64,000 nucleotides of DNA from Pusillimonas noertemannii (GTDB lineage Bacteria > Pseudomonadota > Gammaproteobacteria > Burkholderiales > Burkholderiaceae_B). The stretch is from the NCBI RefSeq assembly GCF_003096595.1, contig NZ_QEKO01000002.1:63064-127063 (forward strand), written 5' to 3'. Shown here piece after piece: positions 17,422 through 27,069 of this stretch; position 1 is the first letter of the stretch; each line of letters opens with the position of its first letter. Under the pieces are notes generated by a model. That model was not told the DNA's origin. It did no database searches and was given only the letters and a program-made list of their open reading frames with translations. Made by a program: the position numbers and the translations under genes.

Positions 17422-18027
17422 TCAAGCGCCCTGGACACTGTTGCCGCCATGAAGCTGCTGCATGGCCTGGTCGAAATCGCCGCGCAGCAATGCCGGCACG
17501 ACCACCCGGCAGCGTTCCAGGGCTTTTTCGATTTCAAGAAGCTCGTCGCGCCGCGGCGGCGCCAGCACGAAACCCACGACCTGCTGCGCCAGGCCCAGCG
17601 AGCGAGGATGGCCGATGCCGATGCGCAGCCGCCAGAAGGCGGGACTGGAGAAAACCGACTGGATGTCCCGCAAGCCATTGTGGCCGGCGTGGCCGCCGCC
17701 CTGCTTGATCTTGGCCTGGCCCGGCATGAGGTCGAGCTCGTCGTGCAGCACCAGCACCTGCTCGGGCGTGAGCTTGTAGAAGCGCATCAGCGCGCCCGCC
17801 GCCTGGCCCGAACGGTTCATGAATGTGGTGGGCTTGGCCAGCAGCACGGCCTCGCCGTTGACCCGCGCCTTGGCGACCCAGGCCGAAAAACCCTTTTCGA
17901 GCGTAAAGGAGGCATGCAGGTCGTCAGCCAGCTGGTCGGCCAGCCAGAACCCCGCGTTGTGGCGCGTGGCTTCGTACTCGGGGCCCGGGTTGCCCAGGCC
18001 GATGATGAGGCGAATGGGAGGTTTCAT
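17422..18027 (-). CDS. pth: Peptidyl-tRNA hydrolase
   Basis: Pth frees tRNAs from prematurely released peptidyl-tRNA. The 201-residue protein opens [20 protein letters not shown] and contains the catalytic His region [17 protein letters not shown], and [18 protein letters not shown] with [11 protein letters not shown] start at 18027 because all family members begin at this motif; the frame is open upstream to 18276. It lies downstream of rplY in the usual betaproteobacterial order. Confidence 0.96.
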   Translation of the reverse strand: MKPPIRLIIGLGNPGPEYEATRHNAGFWLADQLADDLHASFTLEKGFSAWVAKARVNGEAVLLAKPTTFMNRSGQAAGALMRFYKLTPEQVLVLHDELDLMPGQAKIKQGGGHAGHNGLRDIQSVFSSPAFWRLRIGIGHPRSLGLAQQVVGFVLAPPRRDELLEIEKALERCRVVVPALLRGDFDQAMQQLHGGNSVQGA

Positions 18028-18111
18028 AAAATGATGTGGCCGATGGGCACTTGCGCGCACACGGCTTGGGCGGCACCGCAAGGCGGTTCCATGCAAAGCG
18101 CCTATCGTAAA

Positions 18112-18149
18112 GCAAAGCCCCCTGTGGTGCACACCAGAGGGGGCTTTGC
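18112..18149 (-). terminator. Strong hairpin between rplY and pth
   Basis: A perfect 12-bp stem (18112-18123 with 18138-18149) encloses a smaller GGTG/CACC stem. On the minus strand it is followed by GCTTTGCTTTACG, a weak U-rich tail. It lies 56 bases past the rplY stop and probably terminates or attenuates transcription into pth. The remainder of the 178-base gap shows nothing else that I can support. Confidence 0.6.
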
Positions 18150-18205
18150 CGGAGCCATGTGAACATGGGCTGCGCCCGCGTTCGGCTCCAGAGTGCCGGA
18201 AGCGA

Positions 18206-18841
18206 TTACTCGGCTGCGGGTTCGTCGCCCGAAGCGGCTTCGCCGCCTTCTTCAGCATCGTCGGCCGCCGAAGCACCGCCGCCCTTGACCAGAGCGGTGG
18301 CCAGCGCGGGGTTGGCTGCTTCGCCTTGGCCTACGAAGGTTACGCCCTTGGGCAGCTGGATGTCGGCCAGGTGCAGCGTGGCACCGGCTTCGAGGGAGCT
18401 GAGGTCGACTTCGATGGCCTGGGGCAGGTCGGCCGGCAGGCAGGTGATTTCAAGTTCGGTCAGAACGTGGCTGATGATGGCCTTGCCCACCTTGACCGCG
18501 GGCGAGGAATCGCCGTTGACGAAGTGCAGGGGCACTTTGGTGGTCAGGGCCTGCTTGGCCAGGACGCGCTGGAAATCGACGTGCAGGACCTGCTGCTTGT
18601 ACGGGTGCCATTGCACTGCGCGCAGCAGTACTTGCTGGCTCTTGCCGTCAAGCTGCATGTCGAGAATGGAAGCGTGGAAGGCTTCTTTGCGCAGGGCGTG
18701 GAAGATTTCGTTGTGATCCAGCTCGATGCTGAGGGGCGACTCGGTGCCGCCGTAAACAATGGCGGGAACACGGCCAGCGTTGCGCAGGCGGCGGCTCGCA
18801 CTCGTACCTTGTACGCTACGCTGAGTGGCGTTGAATTTCAT
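18206..18841 (-). CDS. rplY: 50S ribosomal protein L25/general stress protein Ctc
   Basis: L25 binds 5S rRNA. This is the long Ctc form (211 residues): an N-terminal L25 domain ([25 protein letters not shown]) and a C-terminal TL5-type beta domain, ending in an acidic Ala/Glu-rich tail ([18 protein letters not shown]). I use the ATG at 18841 because the family begins MKFNA; an upstream in-frame start at 18880 has no support. Confidence 0.95.
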   Translation of the reverse strand: MKFNATQRSVQGTSASRRLRNAGRVPAIVYGGTESPLSIELDHNEIFHALRKEAFHASILDMQLDGKSQQVLLRAVQWHPYKQQVLHVDFQRVLAKQALTTKVPLHFVNGDSSPAVKVGKAIISHVLTELEITCLPADLPQAIEVDLSSLEAGATLHLADIQLPKGVTFVGQGEAANPALATALVKGGGASAADDAEEGGEAASGDEPAAE

Positions 18842-18908
18842 GGAAATACTCCAAATGCAAGGGGCTGAAGCCCCGTTCAAAAACGCAGCGCAAGGCGCTG
18901 CGCGCTAA

Positions 18909-18938
18909 CGCCTTCCTGCCGCGACCAGCAGGAAGGCG
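18909..18938. other. Hairpin series between prs and rplY
   Basis: A perfect 11-bp stem (18909-18919 with 18928-18938) lies just after the prs stop. Two smaller GC-rich hairpins follow before rplY (around 18859-18873 and 18883-18899). None has a clear U tract, so they may tune rather than end transcription from prs into rplY. Confidence 0.45.
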
Positions 18939-18945
18939 AATGAGT

Positions 18946-19896
18946 TTACTCGACGAACAGCGAGCTGACCGACTCGGCGTTGGAAATGCGCAGCATGGTT
19001 TCGCCCAGCAGCGAAGCGCAGGACAGCTGGCGGATCTTGCCGCAGGCGCTGCCTTCTTCGGACAGCGGGATGGTGTCGGTAACCACGAGTTCGTCGAGCT
19101 CGGATTCGTTGATGCGGCTGATGGCGCCCCCCGACAGGACCGGGTGGGTGCAATATGCGTAGACGGCGCGCGCACCGCGCTCTTTAAGCGCCTGCGCGGC
19201 CTTGCACAGCGTGCCCGCCGTATCGACCATGTCGTCCATGATGATGCAGGTGCGGCCGTCGATTTCGCCGATGATGTTCATGACCTCGGACACATTGGCA
19301 CGCGGACGCCGCTTGTCGATGATGGCCAGGTCGGCCTCGAGCTGCTTGGCCAGGGCCCGTGCGCGCACCACGCCGCCGATGTCGGGGGAAACCACCACGA
19401 CATCCTTGTAGTTGCGGCGCCAGATGTCGCCCAGCAAAATGGGGCCGGCATAGACGTTGTCGACGGGAATGTCAAAAAAGCCCTGTATCTGGTCGGCGTG
19501 AAGATCCATGGTCATGACGCGGTCGACGCCGACGACCTGCAGCATGTTGGCCACCACTTTGGCCGAAATGGCAACGCGCGCCGAACGGGGCCGGCGGTCT
19601 TGCCGGGCGTAGCCGAAATAGGGAATGGCGGCGGTGATGCGCCCCGCCGAGGCCCGGCGCAGTGCGTCGACCATGACCATGACTTCCATCAGGTTGTCGT
19701 TGGTGGGAGCACAGGTGGGCTGCAGGACGAATACGTCTTTGCCACGGACGTTTTCATTGATTTCGACCATGACCTCGCCGTCGGAGAAACGGCCTACGGT
19801 CATTTTGCCGAGCGACATGTCCAGATGATTGACAACGTCGACCGCCAGACGGGGGTTGGCGGTGCCGGTGAAGATCATGAATCTGTCATTTGCCAT
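18946..19896 (-). CDS. prs: Ribose-phosphate pyrophosphokinase (PRPP synthetase)
   Basis: Prs makes 5-phosphoribosyl 1-pyrophosphate for purine, pyrimidine, histidine, tryptophan and NAD synthesis. The 316-residue protein shows [12 protein letters not shown] (about 130) and the PRPP-binding loop [14 protein letters not shown] (about 218-231). Length is exactly that of class I enzymes. It lies between tRNA-Gln and rplY, about 25 bases after a terminator-like hairpin. Confidence 0.97.
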   Translation of the reverse strand: MANDRFMIFTGTANPRLAVDVVNHLDMSLGKMTVGRFSDGEVMVEINENVRGKDVFVLQPTCAPTNDNLMEVMVMVDALRRASAGRITAAIPYFGYARQDRRPRSARVAISAKVVANMLQVVGVDRVMTMDLHADQIQGFFDIPVDNVYAGPILLGDIWRRNYKDVVVVSPDIGGVVRARALAKQLEADLAIIDKRRPRANVSEVMNIIGEIDGRTCIIMDDMVDTAGTLCKAAQALKERGARAVYAYCTHPVLSGGAISRINESELDELVVTDTIPLSEEGSACGKIRQLSCASLLGETMLRISNAESVSSLFVE

Positions 19897-19921
19897 GATG
19901 GATGAGATTCCGTGGCGTCAA

Positions 19922-19970
19922 TTAAAAAGCTGTTGACGCGCGCCGGTGAAGCACGCAGACTCAACAGCTT
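19922..19970 (-). terminator. Terminator-like hairpin between tRNA-Gln and prs
   Basis: A perfect 10-bp inverted repeat (19927-19936 with 19961-19970) with a GC-rich interior is followed on the minus strand by a run of five T and then AAT. This is a plausible intrinsic terminator or attenuator for the ispE-tRNA-Gln transcript, ending only about 25 bases before the prs start codon. Confidence 0.6.
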
Positions 19971-20011
19971 GTTGTACGCGCCAATGGCCGTTAGCCATGA
20001 CTGCGTGAAAA

Positions 20012-20088
20012 TGGCTGGGGAAGAAGGATTCGAACCTTCGCATGCTGGAATCAAAATCCAGTGCCTTAACCAGCTTGGCGATTCCCCA
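20012..20088 (-). tRNA. tRNA-Gln (anticodon UUG)
   Basis: The minus strand folds as a 77-base tRNA including an encoded 3' CCA. The acceptor stem starts TGGGGAA and pairs with TTCCCCA. The anticodon stem CTGGA/TCCAG encloses loop TTTTGAT, giving anticodon TTG, and the T loop is GGTTCGAATCC. Its 5' end is one base from the ispE stop codon, so it must be cut out of a longer ispE transcript or have a promoter inside ispE. Confidence 0.96.
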
Positions 20089-20089
20089 A

Positions 20090-21049
20090 TTAATCTTTTG
20101 TCCAATACCGCAAGGGATGATCGAGCAACCCGTGGCAAGCCCAAGCTGCTTCGATGACCGGAACCGTGTCGCCACAGTAGGGTATTTTACCGATAATTTT
20201 CTGCTGATTCAGCAGGGCCTGCTCATGCGTTACAAACTCTGCAAAAAGGCAGGCACCCGAACCCGTCATGCGTGCGCATATACCGTTCTGCCTTAAAAAA
20301 GCCAAGGCTTTTTCTATAACAGGATAGCGCGCCCTAACTACAGGTTCAAGGTCGTTGCGGCCAAAAAAAACACCGCAACTGCCATTCAAGCCGCTTTCAA
20401 GCGTTTGCTTCGCTTGCCCGCCTTTCGCTTGCAACTGATGCCTAAGCACCCAATCAGCAAAGACCGACATTTTGATGCTTTTTGTGTCACGTGTCAAGCC
20501 AGGGTCGGTAAAAACATGGGGCGTCGAAACATGCTGGGCAGGCTGCGCAACAAGGTAGGCCCGTTCGGGCAGGTCGACACCCGTCAATACCTCACCCACG
20601 CCTTCGGCAAAGGCGGGTTGCCCGTACACAAAAACGGGTACGTCGGCGCCCAGCGGCAGCGCCAGTTCCATCAACTGGCGGCGGTTCAGGCCGGTTTCCC
20701 ACAGGCGATTGAGCGCGATCAGCGTGGTTGCCGCGTCACTGGAGCCCCCGCCCAGCCCGCCACCGGCGGGAATACGCTTGTCGCAGGAAATCCGTGCCCC
20801 CCACTTGGCTCCGGTGGCCTGCTGCAGGGCCCTGGCCGCCCTGACGATCAGGTTCTCTTCGGCGGGCAAGCCGGGAATCTCGTGGTCGCACACGACAAGG
20901 CCGTCGCTGCTGCGTTCGAAATGCAGCATGTCGCACAAGTCGATGAAGCGGAATACCGTCTGCAGCAAATGGTAGCCGTCTTCACGGCGCCCTGTGACGT
21001 GCAGGAACAGGTTCAGCTTGGCCGGCGCGGGAACGTCGTACAGGCGCAT
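20090..21049 (-). CDS. ispE: 4-diphosphocytidyl-2-C-methyl-D-erythritol kinase
   Basis: IspE phosphorylates CDP-methylerythritol in the MEP isoprenoid pathway. The 319-residue GHMP kinase opens with PAPAKLNLFLHVTGRREDGYH (about 7-27) and has the glycine-rich loop IPAGGGLGGGSSDAAT (about 92-107). The stop TAA is one base from the tRNA-Gln gene. lolB lies six bases upstream, the usual betaproteobacterial order. Confidence 0.96.
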   Translation of the reverse strand: MRLYDVPAPAKLNLFLHVTGRREDGYHLLQTVFRFIDLCDMLHFERSSDGLVVCDHEIPGLPAEENLIVRAARALQQATGAKWGARISCDKRIPAGGGLGGGSSDAATTLIALNRLWETGLNRRQLMELALPLGADVPVFVYGQPAFAEGVGEVLTGVDLPERAYLVAQPAQHVSTPHVFTDPGLTRDTKSIKMSVFADWVLRHQLQAKGGQAKQTLESGLNGSCGVFFGRNDLEPVVRARYPVIEKALAFLRQNGICARMTGSGACLFAEFVTHEQALLNQQKIIGKIPYCGDTVPVIEAAWACHGLLDHPLRYWTKD

Positions 21050-21055
21050 GGCCCG

Positions 21056-21643
21056 CTATGGGTCGATGACCAGCCGCAGGCTGATGTCGCGCGCCGGCTC
21101 GGTGCGGCGCAGGCGCAGCAGGCGGGGGCCCAGCTCGTCGTAGCGAGAGAGCTCGACCCGCCAGCCGTTCTGGGCAAAGCGCGAAAGCCGGCCGTCGGCG
21201 TCTTTCTCTACGTGTTCAGAGGGGCCGGGGGCAAGCCGTCCGCGCAGCCAGTCGCGCAGGCCGCCTACGGGAATGGGACTGCCCAGCACCTGCTCGACCA
21301 GCGCATCGGGGTCGGCGGCCGCCTCGGTGGAGCCGTCGCTGCGCGTAAGCAGGGCGCGGCCCGGCTGGACGTCGATACGCGCCAGCGTATTGCCCAGGGG
21401 GTTGGCCAGGTCGAGCCGCTGCCCGCCCGCCGTGTCGCGCCAGGCGAAGCCGCCCTGCACGGCGTCTTGCTTGCCGCCGCGGTGTTCAACCAGCAGCGCG
21501 AAACGCCCGCCACGGTCAAAAGACGGCCCGTCGGCCGCTTGGTCGATGCGGGGCGGCGAGGCACATCCGGCCGCCAGCATGGTGGCTAACGCCAGGCTGC
21601 CCATCAAGAGCACGCGACGCGCGGGAAGAAAGGTTTCTGGCAT
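21056..21643 (-). CDS. lolB: Outer-membrane lipoprotein insertion protein LolB
   Basis: LolB accepts lipoproteins from the LolA carrier and places them in the outer membrane. The 195-residue protein has a lipoprotein signal with lipobox-like LAAGCASPP (cysteine at about residue 27), then the LolB fold with GGFAWRDTAGGQRLDLANPLG. Its start overlaps the stop of the TPR gene by one base (TGATG). Confidence 0.88.
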   Translation of the reverse strand: MPETFLPARRVLLMGSLALATMLAAGCASPPRIDQAADGPSFDRGGRFALLVEHRGGKQDAVQGGFAWRDTAGGQRLDLANPLGNTLARIDVQPGRALLTRSDGSTEAAADPDALVEQVLGSPIPVGGLRDWLRGRLAPGPSEHVEKDADGRLSRFAQNGWRVELSRYDELGPRLLRLRRTEPARDISLRLVIDP

Positions 21644-23406
21644 CAGCGCGATACTCCGAAGCGCTTCATCGTTTTGTTCAGCACTTCATTGTCGGTGTCT
21701 TTTTCTAGCGCGGCACGCCATACGCGGCGGGCCTCGTCGCGCTGGCCCAACTGCCACAGCACCTCGCCCAGGTGCGCCGCGACGTCGGCCGCGGGCATCA
21801 GTTCGTACGAGCGCTCGAGATACTCGCGTGCGGCGTCAAAGTCGCCCACGCGGAAGAAATACCAGCCGACGCTGTCAAGAATATAGGGATTGTCGGGCTC
21901 GAGCTCGAGCGCGTGCTCGAGCAGGTCGCGGGCCTCGTCCAGCCGCGTGTTCTGGTCGACAAAAGTGTAGCCCAGCGAGTTGTAGGCATTAGCGTCGTCG
22001 GGCTCGAGCTCGATGACACGCCGCATAAGTGTCTCGAAATCGTCGAAGCGGCCCTGCCTTTCATACAGCATGGCAAGGTCGTATTTGATCTCGGACGTGT
22101 CGGGAAGGTCTTTATCGGCCTTGACCAGCACTTCGACCGCCTGCTCGGTGCGGCCCGCCTCGCGCAAAATGGAGGACAGCGTCAGGGCAATGACGGCGCG
22201 CTCGCGGTTGTCGGCCGGCTTGAGGGCATCGATGGTGCGCCGGGCCTGGGCCAGATTGCCCTGCCGGCTTTCAAGCACAGCCTTGTGGATACGCGCCTGG
22301 AACATCAGCGAAGGGTCGTCGATCTGCTCAAGCTGCCGTATGGCCTCGGCCAGATCGCCCTGCTTTTCTGCGATCTTCACCAGCATCAGCCGGGCGTCCG
22401 AGGCGTCGCCCATGGCGTTGCTGGCCCGGTCGTCGACCGACTGGCGCCGCTGGGTCTGCACATTGACATATTGCAGCAGCAGGTTGCGCGCCGCATCGAG
22501 CCGATTGCCGCGGAAATTGATCTCGGCCTCGGTGTACAACAGGTCGAAATCTTCGGGCGTGCGCTGGCGCAGGACATGCACCACCTGCAGGGCGCCGTCG
22601 AAATCACCCCGCCGGACCAGATGATTGGCCAGCAGGAGCTGGGTCTTGGACGCATCGGGATGCGCCTGTATGAAGGCGCGCGTTTCAGCCAGCGCCGCCT
22701 CGGGGTCGACGCTCATGCCGTATTCGAGCACCCGCTGGGCGGCTGATTCCAGGCCCGAGTCAAGGGCCTGGGCCTGATGGGCCTCGTCAAGCGCGCGTGC
22801 GGGGTCGCCGGCCGCCCAGGCGGCATCGGCCAGCACGACATGCGAGATCGGAAGCGAACGAACCGGCTGGCGCAAAGTGCGCTCGAGTACGTCGAGGGCC
22901 ACGTTTTTGTCGTTGAGCTTGGAAATGATGGCGGCCGCCTGCAGGATGGCGGTGTCTTTGTCGTCGGCCTTTTCGATGCGTTGCCACAACGCCGACGCCA
23001 TGCCGTCCGTCTGGCCGTTCGAGGCGGCCAGCGCCAGCGAACTGGCCACCGCCTCGGGGTCGCCCGGCGCCAGCAGCACCCATTGCTGGGCCGCCTCGTT
23101 TGCACGCGCCATGTTGCGGTCGATAATCGATGCCCGGAACGCCTTTTGAGCCAGGCGCGGATCAGAGGTATCCTTTGCCAGGCTCAGGAACTGCGCGCTG
23201 GCAACGTCAAAGTCGCCGCGCTGGGCGGCGATTTCGGCCAGCAAGATGCGGTACAGCAGCTCGGAGGTAAGGCTGATCGCCGGCGGTTCGCCGGCGCGCA
23301 AGCGTATCTGCTCGACGACCTCGTCTTGCGCCGCATGCCCCGTCGCGGGAAACTGTACACACAAACTTGCCGATACTGCCCAAAACAGAAGACTGGATAG
23401 TTTCAT
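21643..23406 (-). CDS. Exported tetratricopeptide repeat protein
   Basis: The 587-residue protein has a signal peptide (about residues 1-25, ending GHAAQ) and many TPR-like helix pairs, clearest in the C-terminal half (EPDDANAYNSLGYTFVDQN, EPDNPYILDSVGWYFFRVGD). It is the large TPR protein regularly found before lolB-ispE in betaproteobacteria. Its function is not established; coupling to lolB suggests a role in the cell envelope. Confidence 0.85.
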   Translation of the reverse strand: MKLSSLLFWAVSASLCVQFPATGHAAQDEVVEQIRLRAGEPPAISLTSELLYRILLAEIAAQRGDFDVASAQFLSLAKDTSDPRLAQKAFRASIIDRNMARANEAAQQWVLLAPGDPEAVASSLALAASNGQTDGMASALWQRIEKADDKDTAILQAAAIISKLNDKNVALDVLERTLRQPVRSLPISHVVLADAAWAAGDPARALDEAHQAQALDSGLESAAQRVLEYGMSVDPEAALAETRAFIQAHPDASKTQLLLANHLVRRGDFDGALQVVHVLRQRTPEDFDLLYTEAEINFRGNRLDAARNLLLQYVNVQTQRRQSVDDRASNAMGDASDARLMLVKIAEKQGDLAEAIRQLEQIDDPSLMFQARIHKAVLESRQGNLAQARRTIDALKPADNRERAVIALTLSSILREAGRTEQAVEVLVKADKDLPDTSEIKYDLAMLYERQGRFDDFETLMRRVIELEPDDANAYNSLGYTFVDQNTRLDEARDLLEHALELEPDNPYILDSVGWYFFRVGDFDAAREYLERSYELMPAADVAAHLGEVLWQLGQRDEARRVWRAALEKDTDNEVLNKTMKRFGVSR

Positions 23407-23491
23407 TCATCAACCGCCGCTGCGGCGCCGATTCGAGAAGCGCAAAATGGCGAAAATACATAATCAGATTTAGCGATGTTAGCACCCTGCC

Positions 23492-24319
23492 ATGCCCGAG
23501 CTCCCAGAAGTTGAAACCACACGTCGCGGAATTGCGACGGTCATGCCCGGCCAGCCGCTGCGCCACCTGCTGGTGCACGAACCGCGGATGCGCTGGCCGG
23601 TGCCCCCCGACCTGTCCGCCCGCGTGGCCGGCCAGACCGTGCGAAGCTGCGAACGGCGCGGCAAATACCTGCTGCTGAACTTCGACCACGGTACCATGAT
23701 CATCCACCTGGGAATGTCCGGTTCGCTGCGCAGCGCGCCGCCGGACGAACCCCGGCGCAAGCATGACCACATCGAATGGATATTCGACCACGCCCGCTTC
23801 CTGCTGCATGATCCGCGCCGCTTCGGCGCCGTGCTTTGGCACGACAGCCGCGACGGCCCCCTGCTGGCGCACCCCCTGCTGGCCAGGCTGGGGGTAGAGC
23901 CGTTCGGCCCCGACCTTGTTCCGGCTTTCCTGCATGCGCAGATGCGCGGCAAGCGCGTGGCCATCAAGCAGGCCCTGCTGGCGGGCAACATCGTGGTCGG
24001 CGTGGGCAATATCTATGCCTCGGAAGCCCTGTTTCGCGCCCGCATCCATCCGTCCACCCCCGCGGGCCGCCTGTCGCTCCAGCGCTGCGAGCGGCTGTGC
24101 GAAGCCATCAAGGCCACGCTGCAAGACGCCCTGGCCTCGGGCGGCAGCACGCTGCGCGACTATGTCAACGCCTCGGGCCAGCCAGGCGCTTATTTCGAGA
24201 TACACGCAGCCGTGTACGACCGCGAGAAACAGCCCTGCAGGGTGTGCACCACGCCCATCCGCCGCATCGTGCAAGGCCAGCGGGCCACGTATTACTGCCC
24301 GAGCTGCCAGCGGCGCTAA
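23492..24319 (+). CDS. mutM: Formamidopyrimidine-DNA glycosylase (MutM/Fpg)
   Basis: MutM removes 8-oxoguanine and ring-opened purines. The 275-residue protein has the catalytic N-terminus MPELPEVETTRRG (Pro2 becomes the nucleophile), NIVVGVGNIYASEALFRARI in the middle, and a C-terminal zinc finger with four cysteines (CRVCTTPI, then YYCPSCQRR). It is transcribed divergently from the TPR gene. Confidence 0.97.
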   Translation: MPELPEVETTRRGIATVMPGQPLRHLLVHEPRMRWPVPPDLSARVAGQTVRSCERRGKYLLLNFDHGTMIIHLGMSGSLRSAPPDEPRRKHDHIEWIFDHARFLLHDPRRFGAVLWHDSRDGPLLAHPLLARLGVEPFGPDLVPAFLHAQMRGKRVAIKQALLAGNIVVGVGNIYASEALFRARIHPSTPAGRLSLQRCERLCEAIKATLQDALASGGSTLRDYVNASGQPGAYFEIHAAVYDREKQPCRVCTTPIRRIVQGQRATYYCPSCQRR

Positions 24320-24323
24320 TAGC

Positions 24324-24350
24324 GCCGCCCCGCCGGGCGGCCAGTTTTTA
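24324..24350 (+). terminator. mutM terminator
   Basis: A perfect 7-bp GC stem (24324-24330 with 24335-24341, loop CGCC) is followed by CAGTTTTTA on the plus strand, five bases past the mutM stop. It is a convincing intrinsic terminator. Confidence 0.75.
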
Positions 24351-24394
24351 CCGCAAGCAAAGCCGGCCCCTTTTGCCTGCGCGCCTGGGGAAAT

Positions 24395-25762
24395 CTACTT
24401 CGCGGGCGGCTGGAAATGGCTTTCTATGCCCTGCCAGCACTCGGAGTAATCGGACTGCCTCAGCGGACTCTCCAGGGCGAACCGGGTCGGGCGGATGACA
24501 TGGCGCGTTTCGAACATGAACGCCATGGTGTCTTCCACCTTGCGGGGCCGGGCTACGTCGGCAACTGATGCCTGTGCGAAGGTTTCGGCATCGGGACCAT
24601 GGCCGGTCATGCAATTGTGCAAGCTGCTTCCTCCCGGTACAAAGCCCTCTGCCTTGGCGTCGTAGGTGCCGCGAATCAGCCCCATGTACTCGCTGGCTAT
24701 GTTGCGATGGAACCAGGGCGGCCGAAAGGTATTTTCAGCCACCAGCCAGCGGGGAGGGAAAATCACGAAATCGATGTTGTCGACACCAGGCGTATCGCTT
24801 GGCGATTGCAACACCAGGAAGATGGACGGGTCAGGGTGATCGAAGCTGATGCTGCCCAGCGTATTGAAGCGGCGCAGGTCGTATTTGTAGGGCGCATAGT
24901 TGCCATGCCAGGCAACCACGTCGAGCGGCGAATGATCCATGTCGGCCTGCCACAACAGCCCGCCGAACTTCGTAATGAGCTTGAAGCGGCCGGCCAGGTC
25001 TTCGTAGGCTGCCTGCGGCGTCATGAAATCGCGCGGGTTGGCCAGGCCGTTCGAGCCTATCGGCCCCAGATCCGGCAATTGGAACAAGGCGCCGAAGTTC
25101 TCACAGACGTAGCCTCGCGCTTCGCCGTCGGGCAGTATCACGCGAAACCGGACACCGCGAGGAATGACGGCGATTTCCAGGGGCTCGATGTCTATGCGCC
25201 CCATTTCAGTGTCCAGCTGCAAGCGCCCCCGTTGGGGAACGATGAGCAGTTCGCCGTCGGCATCGCAAAAGAACTGATCCGTCATCGAGCGGTTCGCCGC
25301 ATAGACGTGGACAGCGCAACCGCTCATCTGGGTGGCGGAGCCGTTGCCAGCCATGGTTCTTAATCCGGCGACGAAATCCGTGGCAAGTTCGGGTATGGGC
25401 ACGGGGTTCCAGCGTAGCTGATCAGGGGGCGTCGCAGGCACCGTATTGAAATCCGCCACGAGGTGTTCGCTGGAAAGCGGTTCAAATGGCCGATGCACGG
25501 CGGCCGGCCGAATACGGTACAGCCACGACCGGCGGTTGCGGCTGCGTGGCGCGGTAAAAGCCGTACCCGAAAGCTGCTCGGCATACAGGCCGTAAGCAAC
25601 TCTTTGGGGCGAATTCTGTCCGACGGGCAAGGCGCCGGGCAACGCTTCCGTAGCGTGTTCATTGCCAAAGCCCGACATATAGCCGCCTGGAGAAGTTGAT
25701 GGCGGCCCACTTTCAAAGGCGGGGGATTCCGGCATATTGGTTTCCTTTTCCGTATTGCTCAT
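24395..25762 (-). CDS. hmgA: Homogentisate 1,2-dioxygenase
   Basis: HmgA opens the ring of homogentisate to maleylacetoacetate. From the ATG at 25762 the product has 455 residues. It includes [19 protein letters not shown] at the N-terminus, [19 protein letters not shown], the iron-binding region [18 protein letters not shown], and [14 protein letters not shown] near the C-terminus. The start overlaps the stop of the upstream Rieske gene by four bases (ATGA); a second in-frame ATG at 25735, preceded by AAGGAAA, is an alternative. No 4-hydroxyphenylpyruvate dioxygenase gene lies nearby. Confidence 0.95.
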   Translation of the reverse strand: MSNTEKETNMPESPAFESGPPSTSPGGYMSGFGNEHATEALPGALPVGQNSPQRVAYGLYAEQLSGTAFTAPRSRNRRSWLYRIRPAAVHRPFEPLSSEHLVADFNTVPATPPDQLRWNPVPIPELATDFVAGLRTMAGNGSATQMSGCAVHVYAANRSMTDQFFCDADGELLIVPQRGRLQLDTEMGRIDIEPLEIAVIPRGVRFRVILPDGEARGYVCENFGALFQLPDLGPIGSNGLANPRDFMTPQAAYEDLAGRFKLITKFGGLLWQADMDHSPLDVVAWHGNYAPYKYDLRRFNTLGSISFDHPDPSIFLVLQSPSDTPGVDNIDFVIFPPRWLVAENTFRPPWFHRNIASEYMGLIRGTYDAKAEGFVPGGSSLHNCMTGHGPDAETFAQASVADVARPRKVEDTMAFMFETRHVIRPTRFALESPLRQSDYSECWQGIESHFQPPAK

Positions 25763-26865
25763 GCCAATTTTGCAGCCGCAGGCTCGATATGGCCAACGCT
25801 TTCGGATAAAGGCGCGCCCGCTGCTTCCTGGCGCTCGGCCTCTATCTGACGGTCGATCATCCAGCGAAACTGCCCAAGCGCGGCGTCCAGGCCGCAAGCC
25901 ACCGGCTCGAATGCCGGATCGGCCTTCAGGCTATCGGCCTGAGCCGTGATCATTGCCTTGTCCTCACCGAAGGCGGTAAGAACGCTTTTGTAAAGCGCCT
26001 GGTTCACCGCCTCGTCGTCCCGGTCGAAGTTGCGCGGCTGGGCGAAAAAATAATGGCAGGAGTTCTCGGTCTCGGGGGTGACGACCTGGCAATGGCGAAA
26101 CTCAATGGCCTCGTCGCGATGGCCTTTCTCTGCCCCGCTGCCGGCCGGCGCAAAGCCGGAATCCATGATGAGGACTCCCGGCAATAGAAAGTCGTAGTTA
26201 TTCCACCGGTCTACATTGCCCGATATGCCTTTTGCCCGTACCAGCTTTTCGGCAAACGGAGCGGGAGGACGATCCATGAACCAGCGCGTAATCCTCAAGC
26301 CACGTGGAAGACGTTCAATTTTAGAACGCAGCTGTGCGTATTCTTCGCTTCCGCCCAGGGTATTGGCATGCACATAGGCCAGATGGGAAAAGTCGAGCAA
26401 GTTGTCATTCAGCAGTTGATAGTTGACATCGAAATGCAGATATCCGGGTGGGGTACAAGCCCAGCCCGGGTCATCGAGCCAATGTGTGTCGGGAATGAGC
26501 GCTTCATCGGCCTGCTCCGGATCGCCCATCCACAGCCAGACCCAGCGCGAACGCTCTACGACCGCGTAGCTGCGAACGCGCGCCTTGGGCGGAATCTTGT
26601 CGTAGCCGGGTATCTCGATGCACACGCCATTGATGTCGAACAAGAACCCGTGGTACATGCAACGAATGTTGTCGCCTTCTTTGCGGCCTATGGAAAGAGG
26701 CGCGCCGCGGTGGCAGCATCTGTCGTCCATGGCATGGAGGGCGCCCGCCCGGTCTCTCCAGAATACGAGACGCCTGCCGCAAATAGTGCGTGTGAACAAG
26801 GCGTCGGATTGAATTTCGTGCGCCCACCCAGCAACATACCAGCAATTCTTCATAAACATTGACAT
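25759..26865 (-). CDS. Rieske oxygenase, VanA-like aromatic O-demethylase/hydroxylase alpha subunit
   Basis: The 368-residue protein has the N-terminal Rieske [2Fe-2S] site (about residues 48-70: C-x-H in CCHRG, then C-x2-H in CMYHG) and a mononuclear iron site with [14 protein letters not shown] (about 152-165). The overall pattern is that of vanillate O-demethylase-type oxygenases. No VanB-type reductase is in the window, so an unlinked reductase must supply electrons. It is between the DUF2783-like gene and hmgA, overlapping hmgA by ATGA. The start has a GGAGGA site. The substrate is unknown; a methoxylated or other substituted phenylacetate upstream of homogentisate is a guess from context. 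Confidence 0.85.
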   Translation of the reverse strand: MSMFMKNCWYVAGWAHEIQSDALFTRTICGRRLVFWRDRAGALHAMDDRCCHRGAPLSIGRKEGDNIRCMYHGFLFDINGVCIEIPGYDKIPPKARVRSYAVVERSRWVWLWMGDPEQADEALIPDTHWLDDPGWACTPPGYLHFDVNYQLLNDNLLDFSHLAYVHANTLGGSEEYAQLRSKIERLPRGLRITRWFMDRPPAPFAEKLVRAKGISGNVDRWNNYDFLLPGVLIMDSGFAPAGSGAEKGHRDEAIEFRHCQVVTPETENSCHYFFAQPRNFDRDDEAVNQALYKSVLTAFGEDKAMITAQADSLKADPAFEPVACGLDAALGQFRWMIDRQIEAERQEAAGAPLSESVGHIEPAAAKLA

Positions 26866-26895
26866 TGCGCGTCCTCCATTTCTTGGATTCCACTA

Positions 26896-27069
26896 TCAGG
26901 CGGGCTCAGCCGCCTGTCCGATCAATTCATGCAGCCGATCAGGGCTGTCGATCTCCAGCATTGCAAGCAAGGCAAAGCGGCTCAGCAGCATCAGAGCCTG
27001 CTCGTGATCAAGTTCGCCCAGCGCGCGACAGAGCGCGGTGTAGACCGCATCGAGTTCCTGGTCAGTCAT
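26896..27069 (-). CDS. DUF2783-like small protein
   Basis: A 57-codon frame starts with an ATG that overlaps the stop of the flavin hydroxylase gene by eight bases (ATGACTGA) and ends 31 bases before the Rieske gene. The product, MTDQELDAVYTALCRALGEL followed by a helical Leu-rich half, resembles the small DUF2783 proteins that often accompany aromatic flavin monooxygenases. Its role is unknown; genetic coupling suggests a partner or assembly factor for the hydroxylase. I rate the gene itself as likely and the family name as moderate. Confidence 0.68.
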   Translation of the reverse strand: MTDQELDAVYTALCRALGELDHEQALMLLSRFALLAMLEIDSPDRLHELIGQAAEPA

